This document shows positions 35,912 to 46,414 of a DNA stretch of 64,000 nucleotides, piece after piece. A program made the position numbers and the translations under genes. The stretch's first letter is position 1; each line of letters starts with the position of its first letter. The stretch comes from Asterias rubens (taxonomy: Eukaryota; Echinodermata; Asteroidea; Forcipulatida; Asteriidae). The notes under the pieces were generated by a model. That model had not been told where the DNA came from, made no database searches, and worked only from the letters and a program-made list of their open reading frames with translations. The stretch is from positions 10,026,001 to 10,090,000 of the forward strand of contig NC_047070.1 of the NCBI RefSeq assembly GCF_902459465.1. Reading direction: 5' to 3'.

Positions 35912-36280
35912 AAAGGCACTGGACACACTTGGTTATTGTCAAAGACCAGTTTTCTCATTGGTGTATCTCAAAATATGCTTAATATAACAAACCTGTGAAA
36001 ATTTGAAGTCAATTTGTCATGGAGCTTGCAAGATAATAATCAAAGAAAAAACACCCTTGTCGCAAAAGTTGTGGGCTCCAGATGCTTGAATTCGAGACAT
36101 CAGCCGATAACTCAGCTGAGGTCTCGAATTCAATGCAAATATTTTTGCGAGAAATTACATCTTTCTCAAAAACTACATTACTTCAGAGAGATCCGTTTCT
36201 CACAATGTTTTATACCATAAACAGCTCTCCATTGCTAATAATTATTTTAGGTAATTGCCATTAATGTCCAGTGCCTTTAA
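35912..36280 (+). mobile_element. MITE-A copy
   Basis: Left end AAAGGCACTGGACACACTTG, right end AATGTCCAGTGCCTTTAA; GTCCAGTGC variant. The central palindrome reads TTCGAGACATCAGC / GCTGAGGTCTCGAA. Confidence 0.85.
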
Positions 36281-36344
36281 TAAAACAGAAAAAAATGTGA
36301 ATTAAAATACATTGATTAATTTTTTCAATCTAACCTTGTCATGG

Positions 36345-36717
36345 TAAAGACACTGAACGCATTTTGGTAATTGTCAAAGACCAGTCTTCTCACTTGGTGT
36401 ATCTCAACATCTTGAACTCAACTGTTCATACTATGAAGTTGCGAGATAATAATGGGAGAAAAAAAACTCTTGTCACACGAAGTTGTGTGATTTCAGATGC
36501 CTGAATTTGAGACCTCAAAATCAGTTCTGAGGTTATGAAATCAAATTCAATTATTTTAGTGAGAAATTACTTCTTTCTCAAAAACCACATTACTTCAGAG
36601 GGAGCTGTTTATCACAATGTTTTATACTACCAACAGCTCCCCAATGCTTGTTGCCAAGTAAGTTTTTATGCTAACAATTATTTTGAGCAATTACCAAAAG
36701 TGTCCAGTGCTTTTTTA
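36345..36717 (+). mobile_element. MITE-A copy
   Basis: Left end TAAAGACACTGAACGC, right end AAGTGTCCAGTGC, with the usual interior landmarks. Only about 65 bp separates it from the preceding copy in the same orientation. Confidence 0.85.
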
Positions 36718-37035
36718 ATAAAATAATGTCTGAGCTACTCAGGACATAGTAATGAGTGACAAAGGCATGAAACGCCAATTTCACCAAAGTTGCATACATG
36801 AGTGTTAAAGACATAATATACAGATTGTTTTCGAATTTGAACAACCTTAATAAGCTGCAAACACATCACTTGAAAGTGTTTTAAACATTACAAAACAGTA
36901 TCTGAAGTCAAACATTATGTCACTACTTTACTTCGAAGTCATACCAATTTGAGAAATGATAAATAAAACTTGTTTATCAAAGGCTCTTTTTGATACCATT
37001 TTTTATTATCAATAGTTCAGGGTTGAATATCATAC

Positions 37036-37187
37036 CTCCTGATTCCTCTGGGTGTCTGACCAAACTGAACTGTTGTTTCATTCATTTTATAAGAGGTTTG
37101 CTTTGATTGGCCAAGCAAGACTTCTTGTAGTGCTCCATTTGATTGGCTGGAAGGAGTACTCTCTTGAGAAGAAGTCTGTGGTGCTGA
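37036..37187 (-). CDS. Ser/Gln-rich exon, unidentified (possibly the helicase locus)
   Basis: On the minus strand, a tract ending TTCTTAGATAG is followed by an open frame SAPQTSSQESTPSSQSNGAL, then QEVLLGQSKQTSYKMN and ETTVQFGQTPRGIRR, to a donor AGGAG|GTATGA. The first half looks like a disordered Ser/Gln linker, the second like a short conserved motif. If the alternative acceptor TTCTTAG is used, the exon gains ATAG and this frame meets a stop. It lies on the same strand and downstream of the helicase exons at 39.3-41.1 kb and is intact, whereas those are broken. Membership of the same gene is an inference. Confidence 0.45.
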
Positions 37188-37505
37188 CTATCTAAGAAAA
37201 ATAAAGAAATCCGACAGAAATATAGTAAAAAATTGACTTGATTTATTTAGGCATTAGCTCTTTTTCTTTTCCAAATTAAAAAAAAAACGACCTTGGTTGG
37301 CCTGCTTGGTATTGACTAAAAGTAATGATAAAACTAAAGTCTTGTAATGTGCACATATCCACCATGCATGGTGTTCAAGGCGTAGTAAAAACCAAAAACA
37401 AAATGAAAGAAAACAGACACAACAAAATTAGTCTTGGAAAACCTGTGGCATAAGATAAGTTTTGAGAAAGATTTAAATTTTGTGGTACAAAGAAAAGATC
37501 TAAGA

Positions 37506-38190
37506 TTAAGTGGTAGAGAGTGCCAGTACGACGCTGCAGAGCCAGCCCAGTGGCCTGTCTCACTCCAAAGACTCGAGGAAGAAGCTGAGATGATGGAGAT
37601 GCACACATCATGGGCCAAAACCAAGATCCAGAACTGTACCAGCCTCTGCCAAACAACCGCTTCAGTCAACGTTGAGGGTAACTCTGTCCAAACTACACAG
37701 AAGTTCAGGTATCTAGACTGTGATATCCATTCCTCAGGCTACTCCTCCCCCAAATCTCCAAAGTCTTGGGCTTGCCTCATCCACCTTTGGCCAATGAGAT
37801 TGTGTCTGGAGGAACAAATTTTCAAGCTCACAACCAAGCTGAAGGTATTTACAACCTGTGTCCTCCTCATCCTACTCTTTGGCTCAGAAAAATGGACACT
37901 CCGAGCAGACGACACAGGAATGCTCCAAGCCTTCACCCTCAGGTGTCAACGACGCATTCTTGGTGTCCGGTGGTCCTAATTCATTACTAATGCAACAATC
38001 TCGGAGACCACCGCGTTGAGGACATCCGCGAGGAGACGTCATTCCCTCTTCGGCCTTGTCAGACGTCTCCCAGAAGAGCGTTGACGCACGGTGAGGATCC
38101 CGCCCCTGCCCAGCCTGGAAGAGGCCAAGAGGCCGACCTCGCAACACCTGGGTGTGCCAACTGGAAGAGGAATTTGAGTCTCGGGCATGG
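37506..38190 (+). pseudogene. LINE reverse-transcriptase remnant (C-terminal)
   Basis: The plus-strand frame includes RLEEEAEMMEMHTSWAKTKI, KFRYLDCDIHSSGY, LLFGSEKWTLRADDTGMLQA and RCQRRILGVRW. These are landmarks of the thumb and C-terminal region of non-LTR retrotransposon polymerases (TKxxxLGxxxS..., LLYGSExW..., R.LR.ILxxxW...). After about 37980 homology continues in other frames (RRHSLFGLVRRLPEER), so frameshifts are present. The 5' part of the element, including endonuclease and catalytic YADD region, is absent: a 5'-truncated dead copy. Confidence 0.85.
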
Positions 38191-38861
38191 CAGCTGTGGT
38201 GATCTGCATCAGTACGCATTGGATGGGCGGTGTAAGAAGATACAACTTCGTATGTAATGGGTTATACATGTATAAGTCGAGCTTTATTCCAGATAATGAG
38301 AATCGACTGTTACATGCGGGCGGCCATGTTATAAGGTGGTACAATGCATTATGGGAAGTAAACACTAGACTTGAGTCAGTCTGCTTATGGCTTACTGCTA
38401 CAGGCGGCGCAACGTCCCCCATGACGGATTAAGAGAATGATGATAATGATGATGCATGATGATGTTCCAGATGCGTGGCAAAGCTGAGGAAAAAGACCTG
38501 TCACTCCATGAGTGTCGAGACTTAGGTTTAATGAGGAGAAGCATGGAACATAATCAAAGACTCCATGACGGAGTGTAAACTTGAAGTAATTCAGAGATAT
38601 AGTGGGGAGCCTTGCCATGTCAATTTCCCCAAGTCCACGCTTTCCTGACCAGAAATTTGTTGCAAACGCTGCCGATTTAAAAAAAAGCTAAGATTAATCC
38701 TGATCTCGAGTTAGGGCGAGTAACTCATCCAAACTTAGGAAGGGTTCAATGTGTCCTAGCTAGTATGGTTACGGAATCCTAATATTAATCGTAAGTTAGG
38801 GAAATCGACGGCTGGGTATACTGTGTATCACACTCTGTATAATGAACAACTAGCATTAGTT

Positions 38862-38864
38862 GAG

Positions 38865-38905
<41 letters not shown>

Positions 38906-38942
38906 AATTGATTGATTGATTGGTTGATTGACTGAATGAATT
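38862..38942. repeat. (GATT)n microsatellite
   Basis: About fifteen GATT tetramers with a few interruptions. Confidence 0.95.
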
Positions 38943-39266
38943 TATTTGGTTAAAAATATAGTAAGAACGTGCCAAAAAAACATACACAACAACATGAGAA
39001 AAGACAATGAAATAAGATAAACCAAAATGTAACACAAGATAGAAATGCTGCACAACTATAACCAAGGATAACCCCCCCCCAAAAAAAAAAAAAACTTATA
39101 ATGTCAAAGACCAAAGTTATGTTTTATACCAATCTTCAAAAACTGTTATTTTGTCTGTATTTATTTTGCTTTTTCTCTATTGTTTCAAACAAGTACAGTA
39201 CCATCATCTATTGTTGTAATCCGAATGAATTTTATGATGTTTGTTTTATTCAATTGAATACAATAC

Positions 39267-39350
39267 CTTCTTTGAAAACTCTGGCAAGCGTATTGGGCAG
39301 TCTTCCCTGGTACCAGTCTTTCCAAGCACAGTTCAAAGGATGGCAAGGAC
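39267..39350 (-). pseudogene. Decayed ERCC6L2-like helicase exon (after motif I)
   Basis: An 84 bp exon with a good acceptor (TCTGTATCTCCAG) and donor (AAGAAG|GTATTG). Read in phase 0, directly continuing the exon that ends GKTVQ, it gives VLAIL-stop-TVLGKTGTREDC then PIRLPEFSKK. This follows the pattern of the region after the Walker A motif in ERCC6L2-type Snf2 proteins (V-I-x-F-L-x-A-V-L-x-K-x-G-T-R-E-D). A TGA replaces a codon at position 6. Two other frames are open but match nothing I recognise. The conserved splice sites together with an internal stop point to recent decay. Confidence 0.65.
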
Positions 39351-39589
39351 CTGGAGATACAGATAAGAAGTAGGATGATAAATTGACAACAGAACCTGAA
39401 TACAAAAACATTACAAGATATGTTGAAATAAAAATGAATAACGGAACAAATCACAGCAGGACTGGGCACCTATCAATGTGGTTGGTGTTGGTACTGAACA
39501 AGAAAAATAATGAGAGCAGAGAAATAAGAACAAGTTAGTGAAACCCTTGCAAAGAGAATTTCATATGGTCATTAATAAGGGAATCAATA

Positions 39590-39765
39590 TGTGATGAGGA
39601 AGTTTCAAACTGGTGGTTTAAACCTGCCATGGCCTGGTTCTTGATAATTTAACCATACGAAGTTGAGGTAAAATTATTAAGAACCCAGGCCTCGGCGGGT
39701 TTAAACCACTAGTTTAAAACTGATTCAACACACTTTGATTCCCTATTTATAAATATCTTTTCCCT
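39590..39765 (-). mobile_element. Fold-back element F1, second copy
   Basis: Arms TGGTGGTTTAAACCTGCCAT + GGCCTGGTTCTTGATAATTT and AAATTATTAAGAACCCAGGC + CTCGGCGGGTTTAAACCACT are inverted repeats of about 40 bp. The right flank ACACACTTTGATTCCC is the reverse complement of the 30455 copy's left flank. Confidence 0.8.
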
Positions 39766-40161
39766 CATAATGTTTGAAAACAACTGTAAATTTGAGAACG
39801 AAATTCTGCTAGCTTTGCCCCTCGCGGCTCAATTTATGCCTAAGTTTCTATCCATGTTAATGGGCAAATTTATAAAGAGGAAACTAACATCTTGTTTCTG
39901 CCTCTCATAACGGATAATCGCAGGCGACTATGTTGGGAACCAGACTGAATGATTCTGCTGCAGACGACATTTCCTCACTGATCTAAATGCATTCACTTAA
40001 CTTTTCAGGCTCTTTCACTATGAATAATTTTTTATGGTTCAAGAAAATTTGTAAATAAAAATTTGTTAAAAAAACGTTTCTCAAATATAGTTATAACACA
40101 CTACCCTAAATTTCACAAAGCTGAAACAGGATCCCCAGATCTGCAGATCAAAACAAAAAAA

Positions 40162-40548
40162 TTAAAAGCAGTGGACACTATTGGTAGTTACTCAAAATAA
40201 TTATCAGCATAAAACCTTACTTGGTAACGAGTAATGGAGAGCTGTTTGTAGTATAAAACATTGTAAGAAACAGCTCCCTCTGAAGTGACATAGTTTTCGA
40301 GAAAGAATTAATTTCCACAAATTTGATTTCGAGACCTCAAGTTTAAAATTTAAAGGTCTCGAAATCAAGCATCTGAAAGCACACAACTTCGTGTGAAAAG
40401 AACGTTTTTTAATTTCATTCATATCTTGCAACTTCGATGACCAATTGAGCTCAAATTTTCACAGGTTTGTTATTTTATGCATATTTTTAGATACACCAAC
40501 TGAGAAGACTGTTCCTTGACAATTACCAATAGTGTCCACTGTCTTTAA
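40162..40548 (-). mobile_element. MITE-A copy (left partner of a back-to-back pair)
   Basis: Ends TTAAAAGCAGTGGACACTAT and AGTGTCCACTGTCTTTAA. The terminal TTTAA at 40544-40548 is shared with the next copy. Confidence 0.9.
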
Positions 40549-40875
40549 AGACAGTGGACAATGTATCTCATCATATACATAAAATAACAAACTTTGGAAA
40601 ATTTTAGCTCAATCGATCATTGAAGTTGCGAGATAATAATGAAAGAAAGTTGTGTGCGATTAGATGGTTGATTTCGAGACCTCAAGTTCTAAATCTGAGG
40701 TCTTGAAATCAAATTCGTGGAAAATTACTTCTTCCTCAAAAACTATGGCACTTCAGAGGGAGCCGATTCTCACAATGTTTTATACCATCAACCTCTCCCC
40801 ATTACTCGTCACCAAGAAAGGTTTTATGCTAATAATTATTTTGAGTAATTAACAATAATTGTCAACTGCCTTTAA
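40544..40875 (+). mobile_element. MITE-A copy (right partner of a back-to-back pair)
   Basis: Starts TTTAAAGACAGTGGACAATG with a short deletion near the left end and ends GTCAACTGCCTTTAA. Opposite orientation to its neighbour, so the junction GTCCACTGTCTTTAAAGACA is palindromic. Confidence 0.9.
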
Positions 40876-40932
40876 AGCAGTTATACTATTCCTGCTGGAT
40901 GCCTAAAACTCATAACAAGAAAGTTGTCGTAC

Positions 40933-41059
40933 CTGGACAGTTTTTCCCAATCCCATGTCATCTCTCAATAGCAACCTCGCAATTCTTATTACGCTGGTAC
41001 AAGAACTTCACTCCCTCCCTTTGGTAATCTCTCAAATATCAGTTGATAGTTGCAGGAAC
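40933..41059 (-). pseudogene. Decayed ERCC6L2-like Snf2 helicase exon with Walker A motif
   Basis: The acceptor TACATGTAG and donor CTGTCCAG|GTACG are intact. The first frame reads VPATIN-stop-YLRDYQREGVKFLYQR. A shift of one base then gives ARLLLRDDMGLGKTVQ. Together these match the Q-motif and motif I (DDMGLGKT) region of Snf2-family ATPases, with the INRYLRDYQREG signature specific to the ERCC6L2 branch. ERCC6L2 is a nuclear DNA-repair-associated translocase. Here the Arg codon CGA after ATCAAC appears as TGA, and a frameshift separates the two halves. No exons for helicase motifs II-VI are recognisable downstream (37.0-39.2 kb). Best read as a truncated pseudogene. Confidence 0.75.
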
Positions 41060-41644
41060 CTACATGTACCAAGAAAACAAAGATAGGATGAATCACTTAG
41101 TGTTTTTCAATTATAAGTCATAAATGGTTTTTGAGTTTTGTCTAGAATTGAGTCTAGTTATAAAATAATGCCACTTGAAATAAATAAGATGTAAAATGGA
41201 CAAATCTACGTACAGTGTAGCACATGAAAACAATTATCATTATTGATATTTATAACAATCAAGCCTTGTCAGTCAACACACTTTTTTATGTCGCCAATAC
41301 AGGTGTAGGCTTGGGTATCATCTATCTGAAGCCTGGCTGGTAGAGCAGAAAGCACTACCTCCCCAACTTTTATGAAGCAATTATGGTTAAGTTTCTTGCC
41401 TAACATGAACAGTTTATGAATTAAAATGCACTAATGACTACCGAGCCATTCTTTTTGTCTGCCATCAACATGTCCAGCCACAGCCACCAATGTGGACAGG
41501 GCCTATTGGCTTAATTTTTTGTCTCTTTTATCCAGTATTTAGATGTACACCAGTAGTACAAAAACGAGTAATTTATTCTTACAATTTAATAGAACATCAA
41601 AGTCTGAAAACAATAATGTTGAGGCATCTCATACTTTACTAGTT

Positions 41645-41837
41645 TAAAGATCCTGGACACTTTTTTGTAATTGTCACAGACCAGTCTTCTCACTTGGTGT
41701 ATGTCAACATATATGCATAAAATAATAAACCTGTGAAAACTTGGTGTATGTCAACATATATATGCATAAAATAACAAACCTGTGGAAATTTGAGCTCGAT
41801 TGGTCGTCCAAGTTGCGAGATAACTATGAAAGAAAAA
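41645..41837 (+). mobile_element. MITE-A left-half fragment with internal duplication
   Basis: Has the family's left half up to GTTGCGAGATAACTATGAAAG. A segment of about 50 bp (CTTGGTGTATGTCAACATAT...AACCTGTG) is duplicated in tandem at 41694-41740 and 41741-41792. It breaks off into the C-rich tandem repeat. Confidence 0.85.
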
Positions 41838-41841
41838 AATA

Positions 41842-42845
41842 TCAGCCACGAGACAAATTGTCTGCTGTATTTTGCGCCCAGACACCCCCTCCCCCCCCCT
41901 CCCCCCCCCCTCCCTGGGTTTACCATCTGAGGAACTACCTGCCAGCAAGTTGAAATGACCAATAAAAACACTATTCTTCCAACAAGTATCAACAACCAGA
42001 CAACATGTCTTCTGCATTAGGCCAGCCAGACACACCTCCTCCCTCCATCTGAAACCATGTTGAAATGACCAATAACACTATCCCAATGAAAAGTATCAAC
42101 TGCTAGACAAATTGTCCGCTGCATTTTGCCCCAAGGGACACCCACCCCCTCCCCCTCTCTGGGTCAAAACCAAGTCGAAATGACCAATAACACTTTTCTC
42201 CATACAAGCATTAATCAAATTGTCTGCCGCTTCAAGCCCGCCATACACCCCCCCCCCCCCCCACCCCACATCGGAGGAACCACCTGAAACAATGTTGAAA
42301 TTACCAAAAACACTATTTCCTAAACAACGTATGAGCCGCCAGGCAAATGTTTTGCTGCATTAGGCCCGCCAGACAACCCCCCCCCCCTCCCGACCCCTGG
42401 GTTAACCATCAGAGTAACCACCTGAAACCATGTTGAAATGACCAAATAAAGTATACCGAATACATAGTATCAGCCACCAGACAACGTTTTGCTGTGTAAG
42501 GATGCACACCCCCCCCCCAACATTGGAGTAACCACCTGAAACCAAGTTGAAATTACCAGTAACACTATTCCCAATGGAAAGATCAACAGCCAGACAAATT
42601 GTCTGCTCTATTTTGCCCGCCAGACACCCTCTATCCCCTCTCCCTGGGTTTACTGTCTGAGAAAGTACCTGCAACCAAGTTGAATTGACCAATAACACTA
42701 TTCTTCATACAAGTATCAACTATCAGACAAGTTTTCTACTGCATTAGGCCCGCCAGACACACCCCCTCCCCAACCCCCACATCAGAGAAGCCCCATAAAA
42801 CCATGTTTAAATGACCCAAAAACACTAATCCCAATACAAAGTAAC
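41842..42845. repeat. C-rich tandem repeat, ~8 units of 100-145 bp
   Basis: Units begin near 41848, 41987, 42088, 42209, 42328, 42467, 42582 and 42716. Each has ATCAACxxCCAGACAAATTG, TCTGCTGCATTTTGCCCGCC, a poly-C/CTCCCC tract, an ATCTGAGGAACCACCTG-like block and AAGTTGAAATGACCAATAAC. Unit length varies mainly through the C tract. It lies in an intron of the decayed helicase locus; no coding sense. Confidence 0.9.
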
Positions 42846-42898
42846 CTCTGCTTTGCTCGATTGTTGACTTTGATGGATTTGAATCTTGTAAAAATTAC

Positions 42899-43126
42899 CT
42901 CACACTCAGCCACAGCAGCAATCTCATCGTATCCATTCTTCTGCATGGTGTATTTTCCTCCCATTTCGTCAATTCTCAATCCCAACTGCCAGACATCTCC
43001 CTACTTCGAGCCACCTTCCCCTGACACCTGCTTTGTCTTGGGCTTAGGGAAATGTCTTGAAAGTTTACTAGTGTGCGTGTTGACATTGGGATGTTAACGG
43101 CTACACTGGGATCTAGCTTGTAAATT
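42899..43126 (-). pseudogene. Broken exon upstream of the helicase exons
   Basis: On the minus strand a strong acceptor TTTCTTCTTGCAG starts the segment and GAG|GTAATT ends it. The first ~45 codons in one frame read YKLDPSVAVNIPMSTR onward. A second frame carries FPKPKTKQVSGEGGSK-stop-GDVWQLG, then LRIDEMGGKYTMQKNGYDEI and AAVAECE. The reading needs one frameshift near 43090 and has one TAG. The exon-like borders and protein-like text on both sides of the lesions argue for a decayed coding exon. It precedes the ERCC6L2-like exons on the same strand and could be the N-terminal part of the same gene, but I do not recognise the sequence. Confidence 0.5.
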
Positions 43127-43625
43127 CTGCAAGAAGAAAGACAGTCAAAAATCAGTTAATTTATTTTTGCAGATTACTAGATTGTTTGAAGACTATATTC
43201 TCTCATTGCGCTGACATGAACTAACAGTAAAACATGAATGAAGCTATTTACATGTAGCAGGCCTGATACTTCACGGAGGCAATGAAGGCGATTGCCTCCG
43301 TAGCCCCTGGTCATTGCCTTGGTGTCTTTGAAATGCTAAAGTACAAATTTTTTATAATTTCCTCATAGGGTGCCCTTGCCCTTTCAAAAACGAAGGAATA
43401 GCATACAGGCCTGATGTATTGTATTGGTCTGTCATGATGAATTTGGAATAATGGCATGGGATTAAGGCCTCTGTATGTAAAAAGCACATCGAAAAAGAGT
43501 AAATTTACAAGCATAAATCACAAAATAATATGGACACAATAAAACTCACCAATCGGAACCTGAATTAGTATGCAACAAAATAATTAGTTTATTCGATTAC
43601 CAGTTATCTTCTGCGCATTTTGACA

Positions 43626-44325
43626 CATATTGTGTTGCGCTATGATGTTGTCTGGCGGATTTAAGGGCACTTGAGTGGCTTAAGGTCGAATTTCAAAAGT
43701 TGCAAAAGCACTTACTCAAGCAAGAGCGTTGTACTGTGACGAATGAGACCAGCATTATTTTTGCCCGCCTTTTATAAATGATTTGTTTGTTGCGTTTTGG
43801 ATAATTCGAATGCCATGAACATCAGCATCAATTGTCAACAACAAAGCAAAGGTGTCAGAGACGGGAGGAATAAACCAACAGGGAAAGGTGTTTTGAGGTA
43901 AAGAAGACTATACGATGGCTGAACTGACCGAACAGATCAGATGTCTTATTGAGAGTGCAGTAAAGGAAGACGTATCCTTGTCGTTCAGGACAGTGATGGA
44001 GGACACACTAATTGAGGGCCATCTTCAGTCAGCAGTTAGATTTTATGAGATAAAGCAGATAATACTTATAAGCAGTGATTTTAGAAGTCGGAGGAGTTAC
44101 TTCAATAAATTTCATGGCTAGGTAAACAGAACAAATTGGTGTCTTTTGTCTTGAATTTGTATATGTGATGCTTAAGTGCTTGTTCCCAAGGTTCTGGAAT
44201 TGAGTGAATGGGCTTTTGCAACTTTACAAATTCGACTTTACGCCACTCAGGTGCCCATCAATAAATCCACAAAACAACATCATCATCATTCATAATCATA
44301 GTGCAACATAATACTGGTGTCACTC
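43626..44325. repeat. Large imperfect inverted repeat
   Basis: The left arm (43626-43725) contains TTGTGTTGCGCTATGATG, GGCGGATTTAAGGGCACTTG, AGTGGCTTAAGGTCGAATTT and AAAAGTTGCAAAAGCAC. The right arm (44210-44325) is its reverse complement with scattered differences and short indels. Arms are about 100 bp, with a ~480 bp interior that includes the open frame at 43915. Confidence 0.8.
43915..44121 (+). CDS. Candidate small ORF or first exon, unidentified
   Basis: ATG in context ACGATGG opens a 68-codon frame beginning MAELTEQIRCLIESAVKEDV and containing RTVMEDTLIEGHLQSAVRFY; helical and protein-like for about 45 residues, less so afterwards. It stops at TAG, overlapping a donor-like GGCTAG|GTAAAC. 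It could be a first exon transcribed away from the minus-strand locus at 43.1 kb. However, it sits inside a 700 bp inverted repeat and may instead be mobile-element sequence. No family recognised. Confidence 0.3.
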   Translation: MAELTEQIRCLIESAVKEDVSLSFRTVMEDTLIEGHLQSAVRFYEIKQIILISSDFRSRRSYFNKFHG

Positions 44326-44814
44326 AATCAAAATGCTCAGTCAGTAACTGTGAACCGAATTAGATACTTTATTGGTGCAGGCTAGATAATACTGCAGAAG
44401 TACTGTATCTGGTATTGCACAGGCCTTATGATGTACACATGTACACGTGTATTATGCATTGGTAAGTAATGTACTTTCTTTACAAAGGAATAGGCAAGTT
44501 GGGCAATTTTGAGTAAATAATTGAAGTACGCTTGTTTGAAAACTGAAGTAAGGTACGCTACCAAAATAAATAATTTGCTTTGGTTTTCCATAACATACCT
44601 TGATAGATCTTCTCTTGCCAGAATACTTATTGTAGGCCTTACAATTATGAAAATACACGCCGGCTGTGGGTCCAGTTCACGGACCAGTTTCATCCCGCCG
44701 TTTCAGCAGCCGATAAATACACCGCCAATTGGTGGCGCTACAACATCAGGGTTGGTTTTATCTGGGCGTTTTAGAAACGGCGAATGGATTTAGCAGGCTT
44801 TGAGTACTTTTGGA

Positions 44815-45470
44815 TCCTGACCTGGAAAAATACCTGCGTTTCGAAAAGACCCTGGTATTTTCGAAACGGCGGACTGGAATCAACAGGCTTTCAGAGCCTG
44901 AACTGGGAAAATGCCTACGTTTCGAGAAAACTTTGGTATTTTCGAAACGTAGGCATTTTCCAAGTTCAGGCTTTTAAAGCCTGCTTTTCCAAGTCCGCCA
45001 TTTCGAAAATACCAGGGTATTTGCGAAACGGCGGACTGGAATTAATAGGCTTTGAGAGCCTGAACTGGGAAAATGCCTTCGTTTCGAAAATACCTAGGTA
45101 TTTTCGAAACGTAGGCATTTTCCAAGTTCAGGCTTTAAAGCCTGCTTTTTCCAGTAGGCCGTTTCGAAAATACCTGGTATTTTCGAAACGGTGGTTTTAT
45201 TAGGCTTCAGAGCCTGGGAAAATGCCTACGTTTCGAAATTACTTGGGTGTTTTCGCAACGTAGGCATTTTCCCGGTTCAGGCTTAAGGGTATTTTCGAAA
45301 CGCATTTTTTTTTTCAATTCAGGCTTAAAAGGCTGCTCATTCCACTTCGCCGTTTTGAAACGCAGGCATTTTCCCAGTTCAGGGTCCAAAAATACTATAA
45401 ACCAGCTATCAATGAGAAGTTTCTCAAACGCCGAGATTAAGGATCTTTTCGAAACGCATGCCTCAAACAA
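44815..45470. repeat. Cluster of interdigitated palindromes
   Basis: At least five palindromes follow one another, all centred on GGTATTTTCGAAACG or its reverse complement: about 44838-44868, 44887-44980, 44988-45043, 45049-45149, 45145-45203 and a weaker one at 45215-45285. Two arm types alternate: one extends through CGTAGGCATTTTCC and AGTTCAGGCTTTAAAGCC, the other through CGGCGGACTGGAAT. The 139-codon plus-strand frame across this region is a by-product of the repeat. Confidence 0.9.
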
Positions 45471-45626
45471 ATTGTTGTAGGTGTGATGCTCCTCGAATAA
45501 ATGAAACTTGGTATGAATTCACACAATAATATACTATCAAGTGAATATAAATACTTAAAAAAAGGTAAAACTGTCTGATTCGTTTTATCAGATTGAATTA
45601 CTTTAGACCGTTATCTTCGCGGCAGT

Positions 45627-45982
45627 TTTGTCAAAGACTAGCCTTCACAGTTGGTGTATCTCAACATATGCAGAAAATAAAAACCTGTGAAAATTTGAGC
45701 TCATCGGTCATCGAACTTGCGAAATAATAATGAAAGAAAAAAAGCACCCTTGTCACACGAAGTTGTGTGTGTTTAGATGGTTGATTTCGAGCCCTCAAGT
45801 TCTAAATTTGAGGTCTCCAAATTCGTGGAAAACTACTTCTTTCTCAAAAACTATGGCACTTCAGGAGGAGCCGTTTCTCACAATGTTTTATACCAGCCAC
45901 CTCTCCCCATTACTCGTCACCAAGAAAGGTTTTATGCTAATAATTATTTTGAGTAATTACCAATAGTGTCCACTGCCCTTAA
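45627..45982 (+). mobile_element. MITE-A copy, left end missing
   Basis: Begins inside the element at TTGTCAAAGACTAGCCTTCA and ends GTGTCCACTGCCCTTAA. Confidence 0.85.
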
Positions 45983-46414
45983 TGTCCCCTTGATCCAAGA
46001 GAAAGTCACACGGCCGATTTTCTACCCCAGGAAGTTCCTAAAGGCAAGATTCTTTTTCAGAACTATAAAGTCTCCTGAGGTATGAGGAAATACAAAACAA
46101 GCAATACACAACATTGTGGCTGGTTTAAATATTCTTGTTTCTTTATGTAAATAAAACTCCAACATAAAATATTGGTAAATGATAAAATTAATATAATATA
46201 TTTATAAGTTTCAATAGGCCGATGGTATACTACAACACAGTTAGTTAAAACTTTAGTGTTACGTAAAAGAAAGGGATGAATTCATCAGAACCATCACTCA
46301 TTGATTCCTTAATTTAGTTTAGATAACAAAAAGACACACAAGGACAAAAAAGCGCGGGAAACTTTCCAAGTCCAACTTCTTATCCAATTGCCATTTTACC
46401 CATTGATGCCAATA

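Noticed and set aside
41880-41930. Proline-rich coding segment from the C tracts
   Set aside because: Homopolymer C/CCT tracts of variable length in a tandem repeat give accidental Pro/Gly runs.
44784-45203. 139-codon plus-strand open frame
   Set aside because: It is made of the repeated palindrome arms (repeated FRNGGLE/NWENA words) and has no independent coding support.
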